Below, in pieces: positions 14,042-27,944 of a stretch of 64,000 bases of DNA. The position numbers and the translations under genes are program-made. Positions within the stretch are counted from its first letter, which is position 1, and every line of letters starts with the position of its first letter. The stretch spans positions 81,010,643 to 81,074,642 of the forward strand of contig CM049307.1 in NCBI GenBank assembly GCA_026874595.1, read 5' to 3'. This DNA comes from Sipunculus nudus (Eukaryota; Annelida; Sipuncula; Golfingiida; Sipunculidae). The notes beneath the pieces are model-generated. The model was given only the letters and a program-made list of their open reading frames with translations. It was not told the origin of the DNA and ran no database searches.

Positions 14042-14101
14042 TTTTATAATTGTTATAATTATTATAATTATAATTATTATTATTATTATTATTATTATTA
14101 T
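14006..14101. repeat. (TTA)n microsatellite
   Basis: Two ATT/TTA blocks joined by a TTATAATT-rich segment. Confidence 0.9.
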
Positions 14102-14598
14102 CATTTATTATTTTTTACTTTTAAAACACTTATAAAACTTCTCGCGTACTATATGTCGAAAGATTATTCAGGTATAGGTTATACCCAAAATAGTGTTGAA
14201 TGACATCAACCGATGGTCTATTCCGTAAACATGTCCAGCACTGAGTTCATCCATAGTGGCTTGTCTTTAACGTGTTTTCGTACTGAGTTACAAGTAAAAA
14301 TAGTTTTATTGTAAATGTGTATAGAACTATTTTCTAAATTTCATTTCAGAATACGTGCATGGAATTACAATATTGCTGTGCGCTAAATACATGAATTCAT
14401 TACAGTTACCCCTAATTTTACCACCAGAGTGAAGATTGTGATATATGTTCTATTGCATAGGATGGATTATGTATGTAATGTAAATTATAAAATGTCTTTC
14501 AGTGATTTTATGTGGAGTATATTGATCACTAGTCCATTCTCCTAAATTATCTTCTCAACGAATCTTTTGGCTAAATACAGGTTTAAAAATCATAGATC

Positions 14599-14604
14599 TT
14601 TATT
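14599..14604 (-). terminator. Possible polyadenylation signal of the kringle gene
   Basis: AATAAA on the minus strand, about 585 bases after the stop codon. It is the first canonical hexamer I noticed downstream; use of this site is a guess. Confidence 0.25.
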
Positions 14605-14669
14605 ATAAATGTTGTGACGTCACATGTTTGCATTAAAATATTTGAACATTACAGTATATTTTCCAGTGA

Positions 14670-15085
14670 CGTCATAGCATAGACTGATGTTGTAAATACT
14701 CAACATGAACGCATGGATTTGTACTGCTAGTATTTAACATCATTTAATGAATTGCTGTAACATCATTGCACGGACTGATGTTGTAAATATTCAAAATCAC
14801 TTCATGGACCGAAGTTGTAAATACGTGTATTCAGTATCATTGAATGGATTGATATTGTAAGGATCCAACATCAATGAAGCAGTTGTTTTAACTATTCAAC
14901 ACAATTGCATGGACTGGTGTTGTTTGTATAGGAAACATAATTGAATGAACTGATGTTATAAATATTCAATATCACTGAATCATTTGTTGCAAATATTCAA
15001 TATTATTGCATGGAATGATAATGCTAATATAAATCAACATACATTGAATTATATTGCAAGTGTTCAACATCATCATATTATGAAT
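14670..15085. repeat. Degenerate ~45 bp minisatellite in the 3' flank of the kringle gene
   Basis: A motif built from CATGGACTGATGTTGTAAAT followed by ATTCAACATCA is repeated with many substitutions roughly every 40-50 bp, about eight to nine times. It begins about 100 bp downstream of the kringle-gene stop codon, so it probably lies in the 3' UTR or just beyond it. Confidence 0.7.
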
Positions 15086-15186
15086 GCAGTGGATATTGTG
15101 AACTGATTCTCTATTGCCCTCAACAGATAGTATGGCCAATCACCAGTCATTCTTTTAATGTGCAGATACCGGTCTATGGTGAAGTC

Positions 15187-15428
15187 CTATGGTGCGCCTG
15201 CGCCCGACATTGTCACTTCCTTCGTGCTGTTGTTAAAGTAGAGTGGATTATCCATAGTGTCCATTTGTGAGTCCTTCTCTTTCGACTTTGTACGGCGAAT
15301 ATACCTGATCACGAAGGCAGCGACAATGGTCCCAAACACCAGAGCACCGACGATACCGATTCCAATGTAGGCCCCGGTCGATAAACCAGTGAGACCCGCG
15401 GAGACCGCCCCCTCACAATCGTTGCATA
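15187..15428 (-). CDS. Kringle gene exon 10: transmembrane segment and cytoplasmic tail
   Basis: Encodes residues 460-539 and the TAG stop (15187-15189). The acceptor is TTTTCCCTCAG. A CxxC pair (VCNDCEG) sits just outside the membrane, then a Gly/Ala/Ile/Val-rich helix (AYIGIGIVGALVFG and on), then RYIRRTKSK as the stop-transfer, then a 30-residue tail with MDNPLYFNN. NPLY is an NPxY sorting or phosphotyrosine-type site. The membrane-proximal CxxC could mediate dimerisation. The exon enters in phase 1 and continues exon 9 in frame. Confidence 0.92.
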
Positions 15429-18400
15429 CTGAGGGAAAATACGTATATCTGTATAATAACTGAAGGTGGTGGTTCTAAGTTATCACGAAACTGCACTATG
15501 GCCACGCCTCTAGAATATCCTAAAGTCTTTGTGTTTAAGTGTCAGGAACGATTCTAATTGTCTCCTAAGGGAGGGAGTTTTCTATGTTTGCCCTATAAGT
15601 CATGAGACATTTGACATTATTTCGCGAATGGTCTATCGTAGTGCTATCTATCAGGAACTACCCGAATCATATGGAAAGTCAAAGCCGCATTGGCCTGTTC
15701 CAACGCAGAATTGCCTCTAAGCAGAAGCAAACCCGTCTCCAGAGTGTTACCTTTGAACATTTGGTAAATGTATTGGAGATATAAAGAGGGTAAGAATTTG
15801 TTCAAAATAAATACTTAATCTAAAGAGTAGACTGTAAAGGGAATTAATAAAAACAACCGATTTCTGTTGATTTTCTAATAAAAATATACAATGGAAATGT
15901 GTAATGAAGTAATATGGGAATGTAATGATATATTTATATTTACCAGAAATGTAGATATTATACTTATTTTCCATGTGAAATAACATTTAAATGCACCAAA
16001 GAATAAGATCAAACGTTCACCCATGGTTAGCATTGAGAGGCGTCAACCAGAGGCGTCCCTTGTAAATACTACTTCATGACTCCAGTTACATATTTATCCT
16101 TAAAGCTATCATTTCCCCAAAGAAATTGTTTCAACAAGAAAGATTTCCTTTTCAAATTATCCTATATGCATGAATCGCAATTTCCGTGACCAACTCATAT
16201 TTTTAAATGAAATTAAACTTTGAGTAATCCTGCAAAAACTAGTCCGTTTCATCCCCTCATGTCCGCCTGTTTTTTTTTTTTTTTTTGCTATGAAAATTCT
16301 TTTTAGTTACATTTCACGGGAAACAATTCTATTGTAGAATATAGGATTAAATAACCTAATTTTCACCAAAATAAATAAATACCTACCTTACACCTTATTT
16401 ACGAAACAGAATTATTTGGAAATATGAGAAATCAGTCTACATTTTACAACATATCTGACCACTTATGGCGGTCAAGGTCATTGCATGGTCACATGCAAAA
16501 ACAGCCTCAATTGACAGCTGCTGATTGGATGATGTCATGTAAACACTCTAAAAAATATAACCAGCTAAAACAAAGATGGCTACTCATATGGCGACACATC
16601 ATATCTGCCAGATCATTGTGAAGCGACTGAAAATTGTGAAACATAAATTTGGGATTTATTGTACTATTCTTAATTGGCATATTAGGTTGTCACTTTCATA
16701 TGTAGTTTCCTAGGAAATTATTGAAAAATATAAACTTATAAGAAAATTATCTTAAAAAAACAGGTGGAAAGCAGGTGGTGAAACGGACTAAGGTTGCATT
16801 ACAGAGGTAATTGCAGTTACTTATACATTTACACGTCGGAAATAGTTTCGCGCTTCTCGTTGACGATGGATTCTTAATTTTAAAAATTCAAAGACAGATT
16901 CAAAGACCCACAGCATAGAAAGACAAAAAAGGCTCTCTTGCGGTGAACAGCTCTTTTGAATTAAACGTACATACTTTATAAATTGGCCGAGCTTCATTGA
17001 TCGCGGGGCTATTGCATAAATCTAGTGCTGAAATTGACAATGAAACCGACAAGCACCGACAATGAACTCGCACCGGTAACAAAACATTGTGAAGTCATAG
17101 AGCCCCAGCCGGCTGTGATATCATACCATTTTACATTTATTTAATTGTTTTTATCCATTGCCAGTGGGCTAGAACATGTTCGGTCCATAAAAAATATATT
17201 GTTTTTAATCGTGTATTGCCGCTATATTGGCCTTAATAAAATAATTAAAAGTATATAAATATAAACTATGCTGATGAAACAGCTGTTACTTTCAATCCTT
17301 GGCAATATGAGGACAATAGACTTTTTTTTGTTTCTTCGATATCTGTGTTTGATTCACACTGACCAGTTTATCGTCAGAATGCTTTAAATATATAGAAAGT
17401 ACTAACGGACTACTTACTTTACACATTTCATCTGAACATCCAGACCAGGGAACAAAATTCAAGGTTTGCAGAGAGCAGAAGATTTTACAGTGGCGACACA
17501 GGTAGATACCAATGTTCAAGTGGCTCGGGGTGTTGATGGTTGATATATACAGCAAGATTAGCCGGTTGTATACGAAAGACAACGCAGGCGCGGATAGTGA
17601 AATACCTGGGACTTGGTTTTGTACAGAAGCGCCAAGGCGCCATTGCAAATTTTCACGTGATAACAAACGAAACCTGGTCACTAGCGTTCTTTTGTAAATA
17701 AAGAAGTGTTTGGCAACAGCCAGAATTATCTTCATTGAAATCTTATTGGCTAAAGAATGCTCTTTAAAACATAAAATAGACAATTCAACCTCTACTTTCA
17801 GACCTGTTGTAATTTTTTCTGTATATCCATTAAATTTAGCAGATAAATTTCGAAGTGACTATTACTTAACCCTCGAGGGCGCGTGGTTTTACGTTTTACT
17901 ATGAACAAATTATATCCTGGAATGCTTATGCTACTTAATGCGTATACTTAAATAACACTAAAATAATAGTGGCTGTAGAGAAATCACGGAGATACCGAAT
18001 GTTTATGGGACCAAGGTTGTAATATTGATACATGGGATAAATAGACAGTTTTTTTCTGGAAATACAACACAGGCGCCGGGAGTAAAACGAGCAAGAAACT
18101 TCCAACATGAAAGAACACAGTGGCGCCAGCACATATTTTAACTTCTGGAATATCTGCGACTCTTACATAACGTAAAATATAACAAAACTTCACGTGTTGA
18201 GTACTACAATGTTACCGACGTTAATTATCGTTTACTGATAGTGTATGGAGGCAATGAACACTTGTACCATGTATTTACACAGACATGTACTTAAGCGCAG
18301 AAGAAAAACAGTATATCTTGGGACCCGGGAGCTGTCAGCGCACAGGGAATTTCCTTTAACTTCATTGTAAAATGACGTTTATTAATGTTAGAGAACTGGC

Positions 18401-21400
18401 ATATTACCAGACTGCTGCGTTATTAATTTCTCTGCCCTGTTTATTGTAACTGAAGAATATTTGGGGAAAATATGATAAACGAAACCACATTTTTCATACT
18501 AGACAGTCTTTATCTTCCTTATATGAGGAGGAAAGTTTTCATCTGAAGACGTGATTCAGAATACAAATCAATTTGCAAAATAAAATTGCATTGACGTTTT
18601 TCAATATATAACATTTAATTCGATAAGCTTTTTTTATGTAAAGTTATACTACAGACATTGAAGTCTACAAAAACCTGGTTAGCAAAGATAATAACCAAAA
18701 GTAAGAAAATTCAAACCTGTTGTCAACTCCGACTTGGTTGATCTTCCAGGGTCACTTCCGGCGCGTGGCGTCATGCTTTGCGAAGGTGACGTCACGTTAT
18801 CAGCTGTCTTTTCCCCGGGGCTGCTGTGATGTGACCTTGTGGTCGATTCTGGTGTATGTGTTGTGGACCTGCTTGTTAACGGAAGTGAACCGGGGCTACC
18901 TGGAAGAATTATTTCTACATTATCAATCAAAGACACTCGGATTTTAATTAGGTATATGGTCGCCCTGTAAAAATATTTTAATTCTGTCACTAGATACTGT
19001 AGTCCATGCCAATTTACCATAAGTGTAAAAATAAAACACCTATGAACTAGATTATTCATATATGTGTGAAATATCTTTCAGATCGTTCAATATCATTCTG
19101 AACTGATAAGCCCAACAGAAAGCGTATATGTAAATGTGCGTGTATACCTTAAAAATCACCAGAGGAGCAATTTTCACGAAAAGTGACTGCGTGATCTCTT
19201 GGCTAAATTACGTCAAACCAGCGGGGTGGCACTCAGACTGGGTTTATTTTTGCATGCTGTATCCAAGCAATTATACGCTCGGTTTGAAGCGATATTTTAC
19301 GCATATAGCCACAAACGCATACTTAATCAAAAGTTTTAAGCTTAGCCCTTTAAAAACAGTGCATACACAATCACCAATTGCATACACAAAGACAGATTTT
19401 TACTAGCCATATTTTCGACAAAACATGTAAACTAATCGTAACAAATGTTCGGGTCCGCTACATTTATAAAGAAAGATCATTTTTACTGCTACCTCAATGA
19501 AAATTGTAAAATTGTCTTTCTTTGGTCCAATGTTGGAATCTGTTTCAGTAACAAAACATCTTTTATTATTCCAAGTCCGTGGCAGCCACGATTTTACAGG
19601 CCTTGATTTATAAAAAAAATGACCAATGCAATTTAACCAATCAGATGACTCGCTATACGTTGCTGCCGGAGCACACCTGGTGCTAGTTCTCAAACAAACG
19701 ATTAGCATTTCAAGTAGGACATCGACAATTTGACCAGTCAAATAAAAGCCATATAAACCGTTCCCGTTTCTAGGGCATGTGTTCTTGTTCAGACGGCGTG
19801 TGAGGTTTGTATTGTTTGAATATTGTTCTTTGATTTGATTGGCAGCTTTCATTTCGACCCGAAAACTTGCGGCTTGTTCCCACTTCAGAGCGGGTGGCTG
19901 AATCAAGGTCTGTGAAAGCGTAGGTGGTATGAAGATAAACAAATTGTTCGCGGAGCACAAATTCTAAGGGTTACTGGTGTTCTGAGAAAATTTATTCGGA
20001 CTTACTACTACTGACACCTGGCGACGAGGAACCCGGTGTAGAGGTAGGTGTGGTCGGAGGCACAACCGGCGTGCTTGGTGACGGCGTTGCTAGAATCAAA
20101 CAGGAGATGGTTCAGTAAGCGCCTGTATACGCCCATCACAGTTTGTAAGATATTTTTTAAATCTTTTAACGTTTTGGTAATTTTGTAGATATAAAGGTAT
20201 GACTAAGCTGTGGTGAGATTTAAAGATTTATTGTTACATGCATGCCGTCTCTCCTGTCCTTTCATTTCATTAATTCATTCATTTAACATGTAACGAAAGA
20301 GATTATGTAGAAATATTAAATACTTCCCAAAGCGAACTCAGTCATTTTATCCATGGCTCATAAAGCTATTCCCCTTTATATGTTTTTCATGTTGTCCCTT
20401 TTTATATTTACGTTTAAATAGCTTCATATGGTTATGGAAATATAATTTTTAAAATTTACTTTAAAACCTAACAATACATCTATCATCTCTGGCAGCCACG
20501 CCTTTACAGGCCTTGATTCATAAAAATGACCAATGCAATTTAACCAATCAGATGACTCGCTATACGTTGCTGCCGGAGCACACCTGGTGCTAGTTCTTAA
20601 ACAAACGATTAGCAATACATGTAGGACATCGAGAATTTGACCAGTCAAATAAAAGCCATATAAACCGTTCCTGTTTCTGGGGCATGTGTTCTTGTTCAGA
20701 CGGCGTGTGAGGTTTGTATTGTTTGAATATTGTTCTTTGATTTGATTGGCAGCTTTCATTTCGACCCGAAAACTTGCGGCTTGTTCCCACTTCAGAGCGG
20801 GTGGCTGAATCAAGGTCTGTGAAAGCGTAGGTGGTATGAAGATAAACAAATTGTTCTCGGAGCACAAATTCTAAGGGTTACTGGTGTTCTGAGAAAATTT
20901 ATTCGGACTTACTACTACTGACACCTGGCGACGAGGAACCCGGTGTAGAGGTAGGTGTGGTCGGAGGCACAACCGGCGTGCTTGGTGACGGCGTTGCTAG
21001 AATCAAACAGGAGATGGTTCAGTAAGTACCTGTATACGACCATCACAGTTTGTAAGATATTTTTTAAATCTTTTAACGTTTTGGTAATTTTGTAGATATA
21101 AAGGTATTACTAAGTTGTGGTGAGATTTAAAGATTTATTGTTACATGCATGCCGTCTCTCCTGTCCTTTCATTTCATTAATTCATTCATTTAACATGTAA
21201 CGAAAGAGATTATGTAGAAATATTAAATACTTCCCAAAGCGAACTCAGTCATTTTATCCATGGCTCATGCAGTTATTCCCCATTATATGTTTCCCATGTT
21301 GACCCTTTTTATATTTACATTTAAAAAGCTTCATATGGTTATGGGAATATAATTTTTTAAATTTTCTTTAAAAACCTAACAATACCATACCATCTGTGGC

Positions 21401-24400
21401 AGCCACGCCTTTACAGGCCTTGATTCATAACAAATGAGCAATGCAATTTAACCAATCAGATGACTCGCTATACGCTGCTGTCGGAGCACGCCTGGTGCTA
21501 GTTCTGCACCTAACGTTTAGCATTGCAGGTAGGGAATTGAGGATTTTACCAGTCAAATAAAAGCCATATAAACCGTTTTCGTTTCTTGTGCATGTGTTCT
21601 TGTTTAGACGGCGTGTGAGGATTGTGTTGGTTGAATATTGTTCTTTAATTTGATTGGCAGCTTTAGTTTCCACCCGAACACTTGTGGCTTGTTCATAAAT
21701 CAATCAGAGCGGCTTGCTGAATCAAGGTCTGTGAAAGAGAAGCTTTCTCAAACTTGGTAGTATAAAGATAAACAAATTGTTCTCGGAGCACAAATTCTTA
21801 GTGTTACTGGTGTTCTGAGAAAACTTAGTCGGACTTACTACTAATGGCACCTTGCGACGAGGAACCCGGTGTTGAGGTAGGTGTGGTTGGAGGCACAACC
21901 GGCGTGCTTGGTGATGGTGTTGCTAGAACGATACAGAAGATGGGTCAGCAAGCGCCTGTACACGACCATTGCAGTTTGTAAGAGATCATTAAAATTATTC
22001 TAACATTTCGGTAATTTTTATAGGGAAAAAGGGACCAGGAAGCTTTAGAGAGATTTACAGATTTATTGTTACATGCATGCCGTATCCCTTGTCCTATCGT
22101 TTCATTCATTCATTCATTCGTTCGTTCATTCATTAATTTATCATGTAACGAGAGAGGTTATGTAGAAATATTAAATAATTTACAAAGTGTACTCAGTCAT
22201 TTTGTCCATGAATAACGCAGTTATTCGCTATTATACGCTTCCCATGTTGACCCTATCTATATTTACGTTTAAAGTGCTTCATATGGTTATAGCAATACAA
22301 TATTAAAAATTTTCTTTAGAAACTTTAATAACCTTGTTCAGGCTTTCATGATACAAGCCAAAAGGAATGAACATCATTTGGGTTTAGATCCTTCAAACTT
22401 AGCAAACAAGGGCCAAAATACTTTATGTCCCAAAAAGCCTCTACTCAGAACATGTCTTCATCCCGAAAACCTGTATTTTCCGTTGTTTTAAATACACTTT
22501 ATAAATAATGAAAACAGGAAATAATTTTTGCTTTATACTTACTCTGGCCTTGTGGAGTTACTGAAGATGACGTAATGATTGCCGATGACGTCATACTTGG
22601 CGTAGCGGTGGTTGTTGTCGCAGCTGCTGTCGTTGTGTTCGGCAACTGAGGTGGAACAAAATCTGAAAGTAACACATGTAAATAAAATAAAATATGATAT
22701 ATGTAAACTCAAGGGACAATGTACGTTTAACATTTTTTTCTTGCGGGTATGAATAAAAACCAAAAGACATATATATTTGGAGATAGTTTGCACATGAAAC
22801 TGTTCAATCGCACAGGTACCGTTCCTCCTATATACTCGCTTAGCAATGCTTCGGACCTTAACACCTAGCAACAGCTCTAAGATAAAAAAATTCTATCAGT
22901 CCAGAAATATCAAATGGTCACTGAGAATTTCCATAGATATTGTGCCAACTTAATGAGAAAGATTATATTGCAGGTTTCTTGAATTTGATACTTTTCCGAA
23001 AAAGAAAGTCTGATTTACTACAGGAAATTGCTTAATTTTAATATATGTATATATATCTCCATTGCCTCGGTGGACAAGATGAGAGTAACCTTCTCTGGGC
23101 AGTATGGTTAAAAGAAAATGGCGGTTTAGCCTGTTTGATACTTCGTCCCAGCATGGAGACTGATTTCCTCCGCGCTCCGTGTGGTGTCCAATATCACATA
23201 CTGTGGATGGCTTCATATTCGCGTGGTTATTTTTCGCGTTTTTCACATTTTCCTTGTTTCGCGAGGATTCCATTTTCGCGACCTTGGTATGCGGAAACTT
23301 ACACATAGTGCATACATATCCATTATCAGATTGATTATTTAATATGCGCGCTTCATCATAACAATTTTCGAGATGATTTTCTTTCGCTAATATCGCGAAT
23401 TTTAAACATTCGCGAATAAAGAGCAAACCACAGTATACACCCATAGAGTGTTGGTGCTGAAACTGCTGCATCAGTTTGAGTTCCTACGAAACATATTCCC
23501 TGGTCCCTTTAACGCTTGTGTGGGGGTAAGACAGGGCTGTGAACGTATGTGGCTGATGTTTTCCTCAGATTGCTAAAAATTATACCGTGACCCAGTATCG
23601 TTAAAACTACCGAAAAAACACAAGAATCACGAAACAGGCTCATTGGTGAGGCTAGTATACATGGGGGTATACATGGGTATACATGGGGGCCCGATCGTAA
23701 CTGCACACTTCGTAAAAGATTTTGCAAAAGTTTGACCCAGATTCGTTTTAACAACATACATTACAGGAGTTTTAGAGTGCAAGTCGTAAAGAGTTATGAT
23801 CCGACATATCATACCACACTAACAAGACGTGTTAGAATTTATTGCAAAGCGTGTAAAAGTAGTAGAGAAGCGGATCCGGGGGTCCGGAACCGTTTTTCAG
23901 CCACCGCAACCTTTTAAAGGGTTTCAGATCAAATTTTGCGGCCTGGAACCCCCCCCCCCCCCCTTATTTAAGGTTTTGTTATTAGTCCTACTGGGCTGGA
24001 TCCCTCCTTTTCCTAAATCCTGTATCTGCCCCTGTAGTCGTCCCACCAAACGGCGCAATCGTTTTTTTTTTTGGGGGGGGGGGGGATTTTAATCAGAAAT
24101 GCTAATACTTCTGTTCATTTTGCCTACATAACATTATGAGCACGTTGGAAACAAAAAGTGAAAAATTTGATTCATAGTTGATTTGACTTGACTTTGTATA
24201 TAAATATCCGAAAATAGGTGGAAGCTCCTTGGTAGGACGGAATACAATCTCAGCATTATGTCAGCTACAAAAATACCAAGACTTAAACCGACACTTACAA
24301 CAATACTGTACGTCGCAAAGGTCCCACTCGACATCAGGATCTGTCGTGTAGCACCAAGTGCCGTCAGGGTCCACGTCGTCAGGGTTTCGGCAGTAGTTCT

Positions 24401-27400
24401 CGGCTGCGGTGAGACTCTCGTCCGGGTACATGGATACGTGATTGAAGCTATGTCCATGTGGTGACTGCGAGTCCCAACGTTGACAGGTCACGTGATCACG
24501 GGTTTCCGCCTTTTGACCCATGTAATAAAACGTGCCATCTTCCGGGATACAATCTGAAGCAAAACATATACCCAGTATAGTTCTTGAACTGGGATACTCA
24601 TGCACAACAATTCTATCTTCTATCGGGGGATTTGCATAAGGGTGTTTCTCAACAACCTTTTTTTCGTAAATCAGTGCAGGCGAGCGATTTTTAACCCTTT
24701 TGCTATGTGTTTTCGATAAAATTTAGCATGACCAGATTAAAAAGCGTAAAAGCACAACATTACATACGGAAATTTTATCGAAATGTTCTTTTGTGCACAA
24801 GGTACCATCGAGTTTGGAAAACATACTATTCAGGGTAGAGTCTGTGTAGGCATCTATGGCCCGAAATCCCAACCTGCCGACCACTACCTACATTCACCAA
24901 GTATAATTAGTAGCTGGAAAGCAGTGATTTTCCACACTCCTCTGTCTGTCCTTTTGTGTGTGTGTTTTTTTTTTTCGTTCCTCTGTATGTGCAGTTACGA
25001 TAAAAAGGTCGGGAATGAATTTCCATGAAATATGAAGAACTTGCTCTAGCTGCAAGGAAGATCATATATTAAATATATCCGTAGTAAAATGCGATGCAGG
25101 ATCGGGTTTTAATAGTATATATTAATAGTTTAATGAACTTTTTGTTGAGATGGTTTTCACAGAAGAGAGAAGGGTATTTTGGTTATCTGGACAAACAACA
25201 ACGGATGGTGGAGGTTTCATCTAGTAAAACGGGTCTGCGGTAAAAGAGTACATTTTCCCGGAACATGCTCTGGCCTCTTACCACAATAAGGAACATCACA
25301 GTGTTCCCATCGTTTATCAGGGTCGGTAGTGTAGCACCAAGGACCTTCGTTCCACGAAGTATCGGGATTACGGCAGTGGTTCTCGGCCAGGGTCAGGTTA
25401 CCCTCGGGGAACTGGTCGTCCGTGTACCAGGCGTGCTGGTGAGGTTCCTGGGAGTCCCACCGCTGACACCCACGCCCGCTCTTGGTGACGTTCATCGGAC
25501 CATCGTACTCCTGGCCTCCCCGTGTTTGCCGACAGTCTGAACAAAAAATAATAACTTCGCATATCCGAATCTCATTATCCGAAATCTATAACTACTACTA
25601 CTACTATAGCACCACTACTACAACTTCTACAAATACCACTACTACTACACCTAATATTACTGCTACTACTACTACTTCTACTATTACTTCTACTGCTACT
25701 ACTACTACCACTGATAATAATGATAATGATAATATCACAATTTGAATAAGAATACATACCATATGTCCGAATCTAGGAATAACTGTCACTACTACTTACT
25801 GCTATTGTTACTTCTACCACATCTACTATTAATAATAAGAAGAAAGAAATAAGGAGAATATATAGTAAAAACGTAATAGATCATCTATCTTTTAAGGAAT
25901 GAAATATTTATCATTAAAATTTATCATCACTATAAACCTTTTGTATTAAGGTTCACTAGGAGCTGAACAAAAATATCCGTTAAACTCAGACACATACATA
26001 AACCTTTCTATTTATGGCACTTTATGTCAATACTGATATTTTAGAATAAATGTACTGGCGTAGAGGAAGCCACTGCTGATCTTTCAGTATTGACGTTATG
26101 TGTTCACGAATCTTTTTTCCTAATTATAAACTTCGCTCTGGCTTGTCAACCCTTCTCTTTTATTCGTTTATTTGTTTATTTTTTTATAGGCACATTCTCC
26201 ATTGAATGAGGGAGAATGTATATGTATAGCAAAGGATTTTTTAAAGGATGTTATATGATTATATCCATGACGAAAGTTATGTTTTCATCAATGTTGGCCA
26301 TTTGCTTTTTCCTATCCGTCCTTCTACCTGTTTGTTTGTCTGTTTGTAAAGCTCTGTGCACTACGTCTACCGCTACAAACTCATAGATGGATTTCTAGAA
26401 TAAAAGTAGGAGGCTTTGGGCAGATAACTTAACCCAATTGTGATTTTTTTTTTCAAAATTCAAAAGTGAATGGATGATCCTTTTGTGTATCTATTAATTT
26501 TCTTCCGATGTAAATAATTTCCAACTGCGCTGACGGAGGATAATTTGCCGCCACCAGAAGGGTATGCTTCTATCCCCGTTTATGTGTGTTTGGGTGAATG
26601 TTTGTTCACAATATAACTTACGTAATCATGAAAATTATTTCATGAAATTATCAGGGCATTTTGGGAATGGGCCATGAAAGAATTAATTAGATTTTCGTGT
26701 GTGATCCGGGACATGTCCAGGATTCATGAACGTCATCAAGGAATTTTGAGGCAACCACCAGCTATGCACAAATGAACCTTGGAATATGGGTCGATTAAGT
26801 GAATGGCGGAGGCTTGCATTCATTAGAATGCGGATTTCTAGTTACTGTTGTAATAACACGTAGAGCTGGTGCCAAAGAATAATTGACTAGATAAAGAATC
26901 AATCTATTTGTTCTTTAATGGTTTTCCACTTATTGTGTGTTTTTAGAAGACTTCTCAGTTTTATCATTTTACTCATTTTACTCAACAATTCTTGTTTGTT
27001 TCATTTTTTAAGACCGCGAACAGAGTGAAAATGCTAAAAGTATGCCCGGGGGTGACAGATGAGCCTTTTATTGTCATAATACTTATGGCTACATCGGGAA
27101 TTTCTTGCTGCAATAGATCATTAAAGAAAACATACAGATCAAAGTAGAAAAATTCAAAAGGAAACACCAATTAATATTGCTATAATAATAGTTCTTTTAG
27201 GCTTAATTTAGAAAAGTAATTGCCCAAGCCGCCGTATATCTGTGCGAAAGCACGCACCATTATAGACACACGAAGGTGTAAAATCATCGATTAACATGAC
27301 GATGCACGATCCCTCTGCCGCGCTGTGTAATTATCACCGCAGTTCAAGCACAGATCATGACGTCAGCGGAAGACAAGAGAAAGGGGCAGGAATTTGTTAA

Positions 27401-27895
27401 GGGCGTTATATAAGCAACCGCAGAAAGCATAAAAATAGAATAAAGTCAATGTCCTGGGGCGACTATGAAAACAAAATCCCACATGTGTCCTCGGAAATTC
27501 CGTCTGATGCTGGCTTCAAAGAAACGTTTATTGAAAGCTTCATGGTTAAAATGGACAATGGTTCCTTTTTTTAGAAATAAATCAAACAAAAACATTTCCT
27601 ATAGCATTTTAGACAATTGATCTGTGGTAAACGACTTCACGTGGGGGCGTTGATTTTCCATGCGTCAGTTTTGTTATTGCATGAGTGGCTATACTGTACG
27701 ACGTGTGAACAGAGACAGGCTTCGTGTTATTGCATTTACTAAACTGGAAGACAATGATTAATCTTTAAAAAAGGCAATATATGACTGCCATAAACAGTCT
27801 TCTTCATGAAAGGACGGTACGACCTCTGATACATTTTAAGTTTTATTGGTTATTTTGTAATAATTATTAGTAACTTCATTAAAAGGATGATGAAA

Positions 27896-27944
<49 letters not shown>

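Larger units (their letters stand above)
7900..14590. other. Intergenic region between noggin and the kringle gene
   Basis: About 6.7 kb without a supportable gene. It contains AT arrays at 9139-9200 and 10091-10298 and an ATT array at 14006-14101. The first kilobase (7900-9060) is noticeably richer in C and G than the rest and is the likely place for noggin cis-regulatory sequence, but no specific site is claimed. A 121-residue open frame at 10966-11331 has no recognisable domain. Confidence 0.5.
19581..22330. repeat. Tandem triplication of ~0.91 kb exon-bearing units
   Basis: Three head-to-tail units begin at the shared word GGCAGCCACG (19581, 20491, 21398). Each carries one 84-base stalk exon at the same relative position plus the same intron sequence, including a shared CATTTCATTAATTCATTCAT segment. 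Units 1 and 2 differ at only a few positions over 900 bases; unit 3 has clearly more substitutions and small indels. The unit nearest the kringles is therefore the oldest and the other pair arose recently. Confidence 0.92.

Noticed and set aside
17414..17427. A 14-base mini-exon with good AG acceptor and GTAAGT donor between kringle exons 9 and 10
   Set aside because: Its length is not a multiple of three and would put the transmembrane exon out of frame, whereas joining exon 9 directly to exon 10 is in frame.
19403..19960. 185-residue minus-strand open frame in tandem unit 1, with related frames at 20424-20867 and 21425-21703
   Set aside because: They are intron sequence repeated by the tandem duplication. 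No domain is recognisable, and the frame is shortened or disrupted in the other units.
22950..23471. 173-residue minus-strand open frame
   Set aside because: It runs through the MITE at 23201-23433 and an intron of the kringle gene; no domain.
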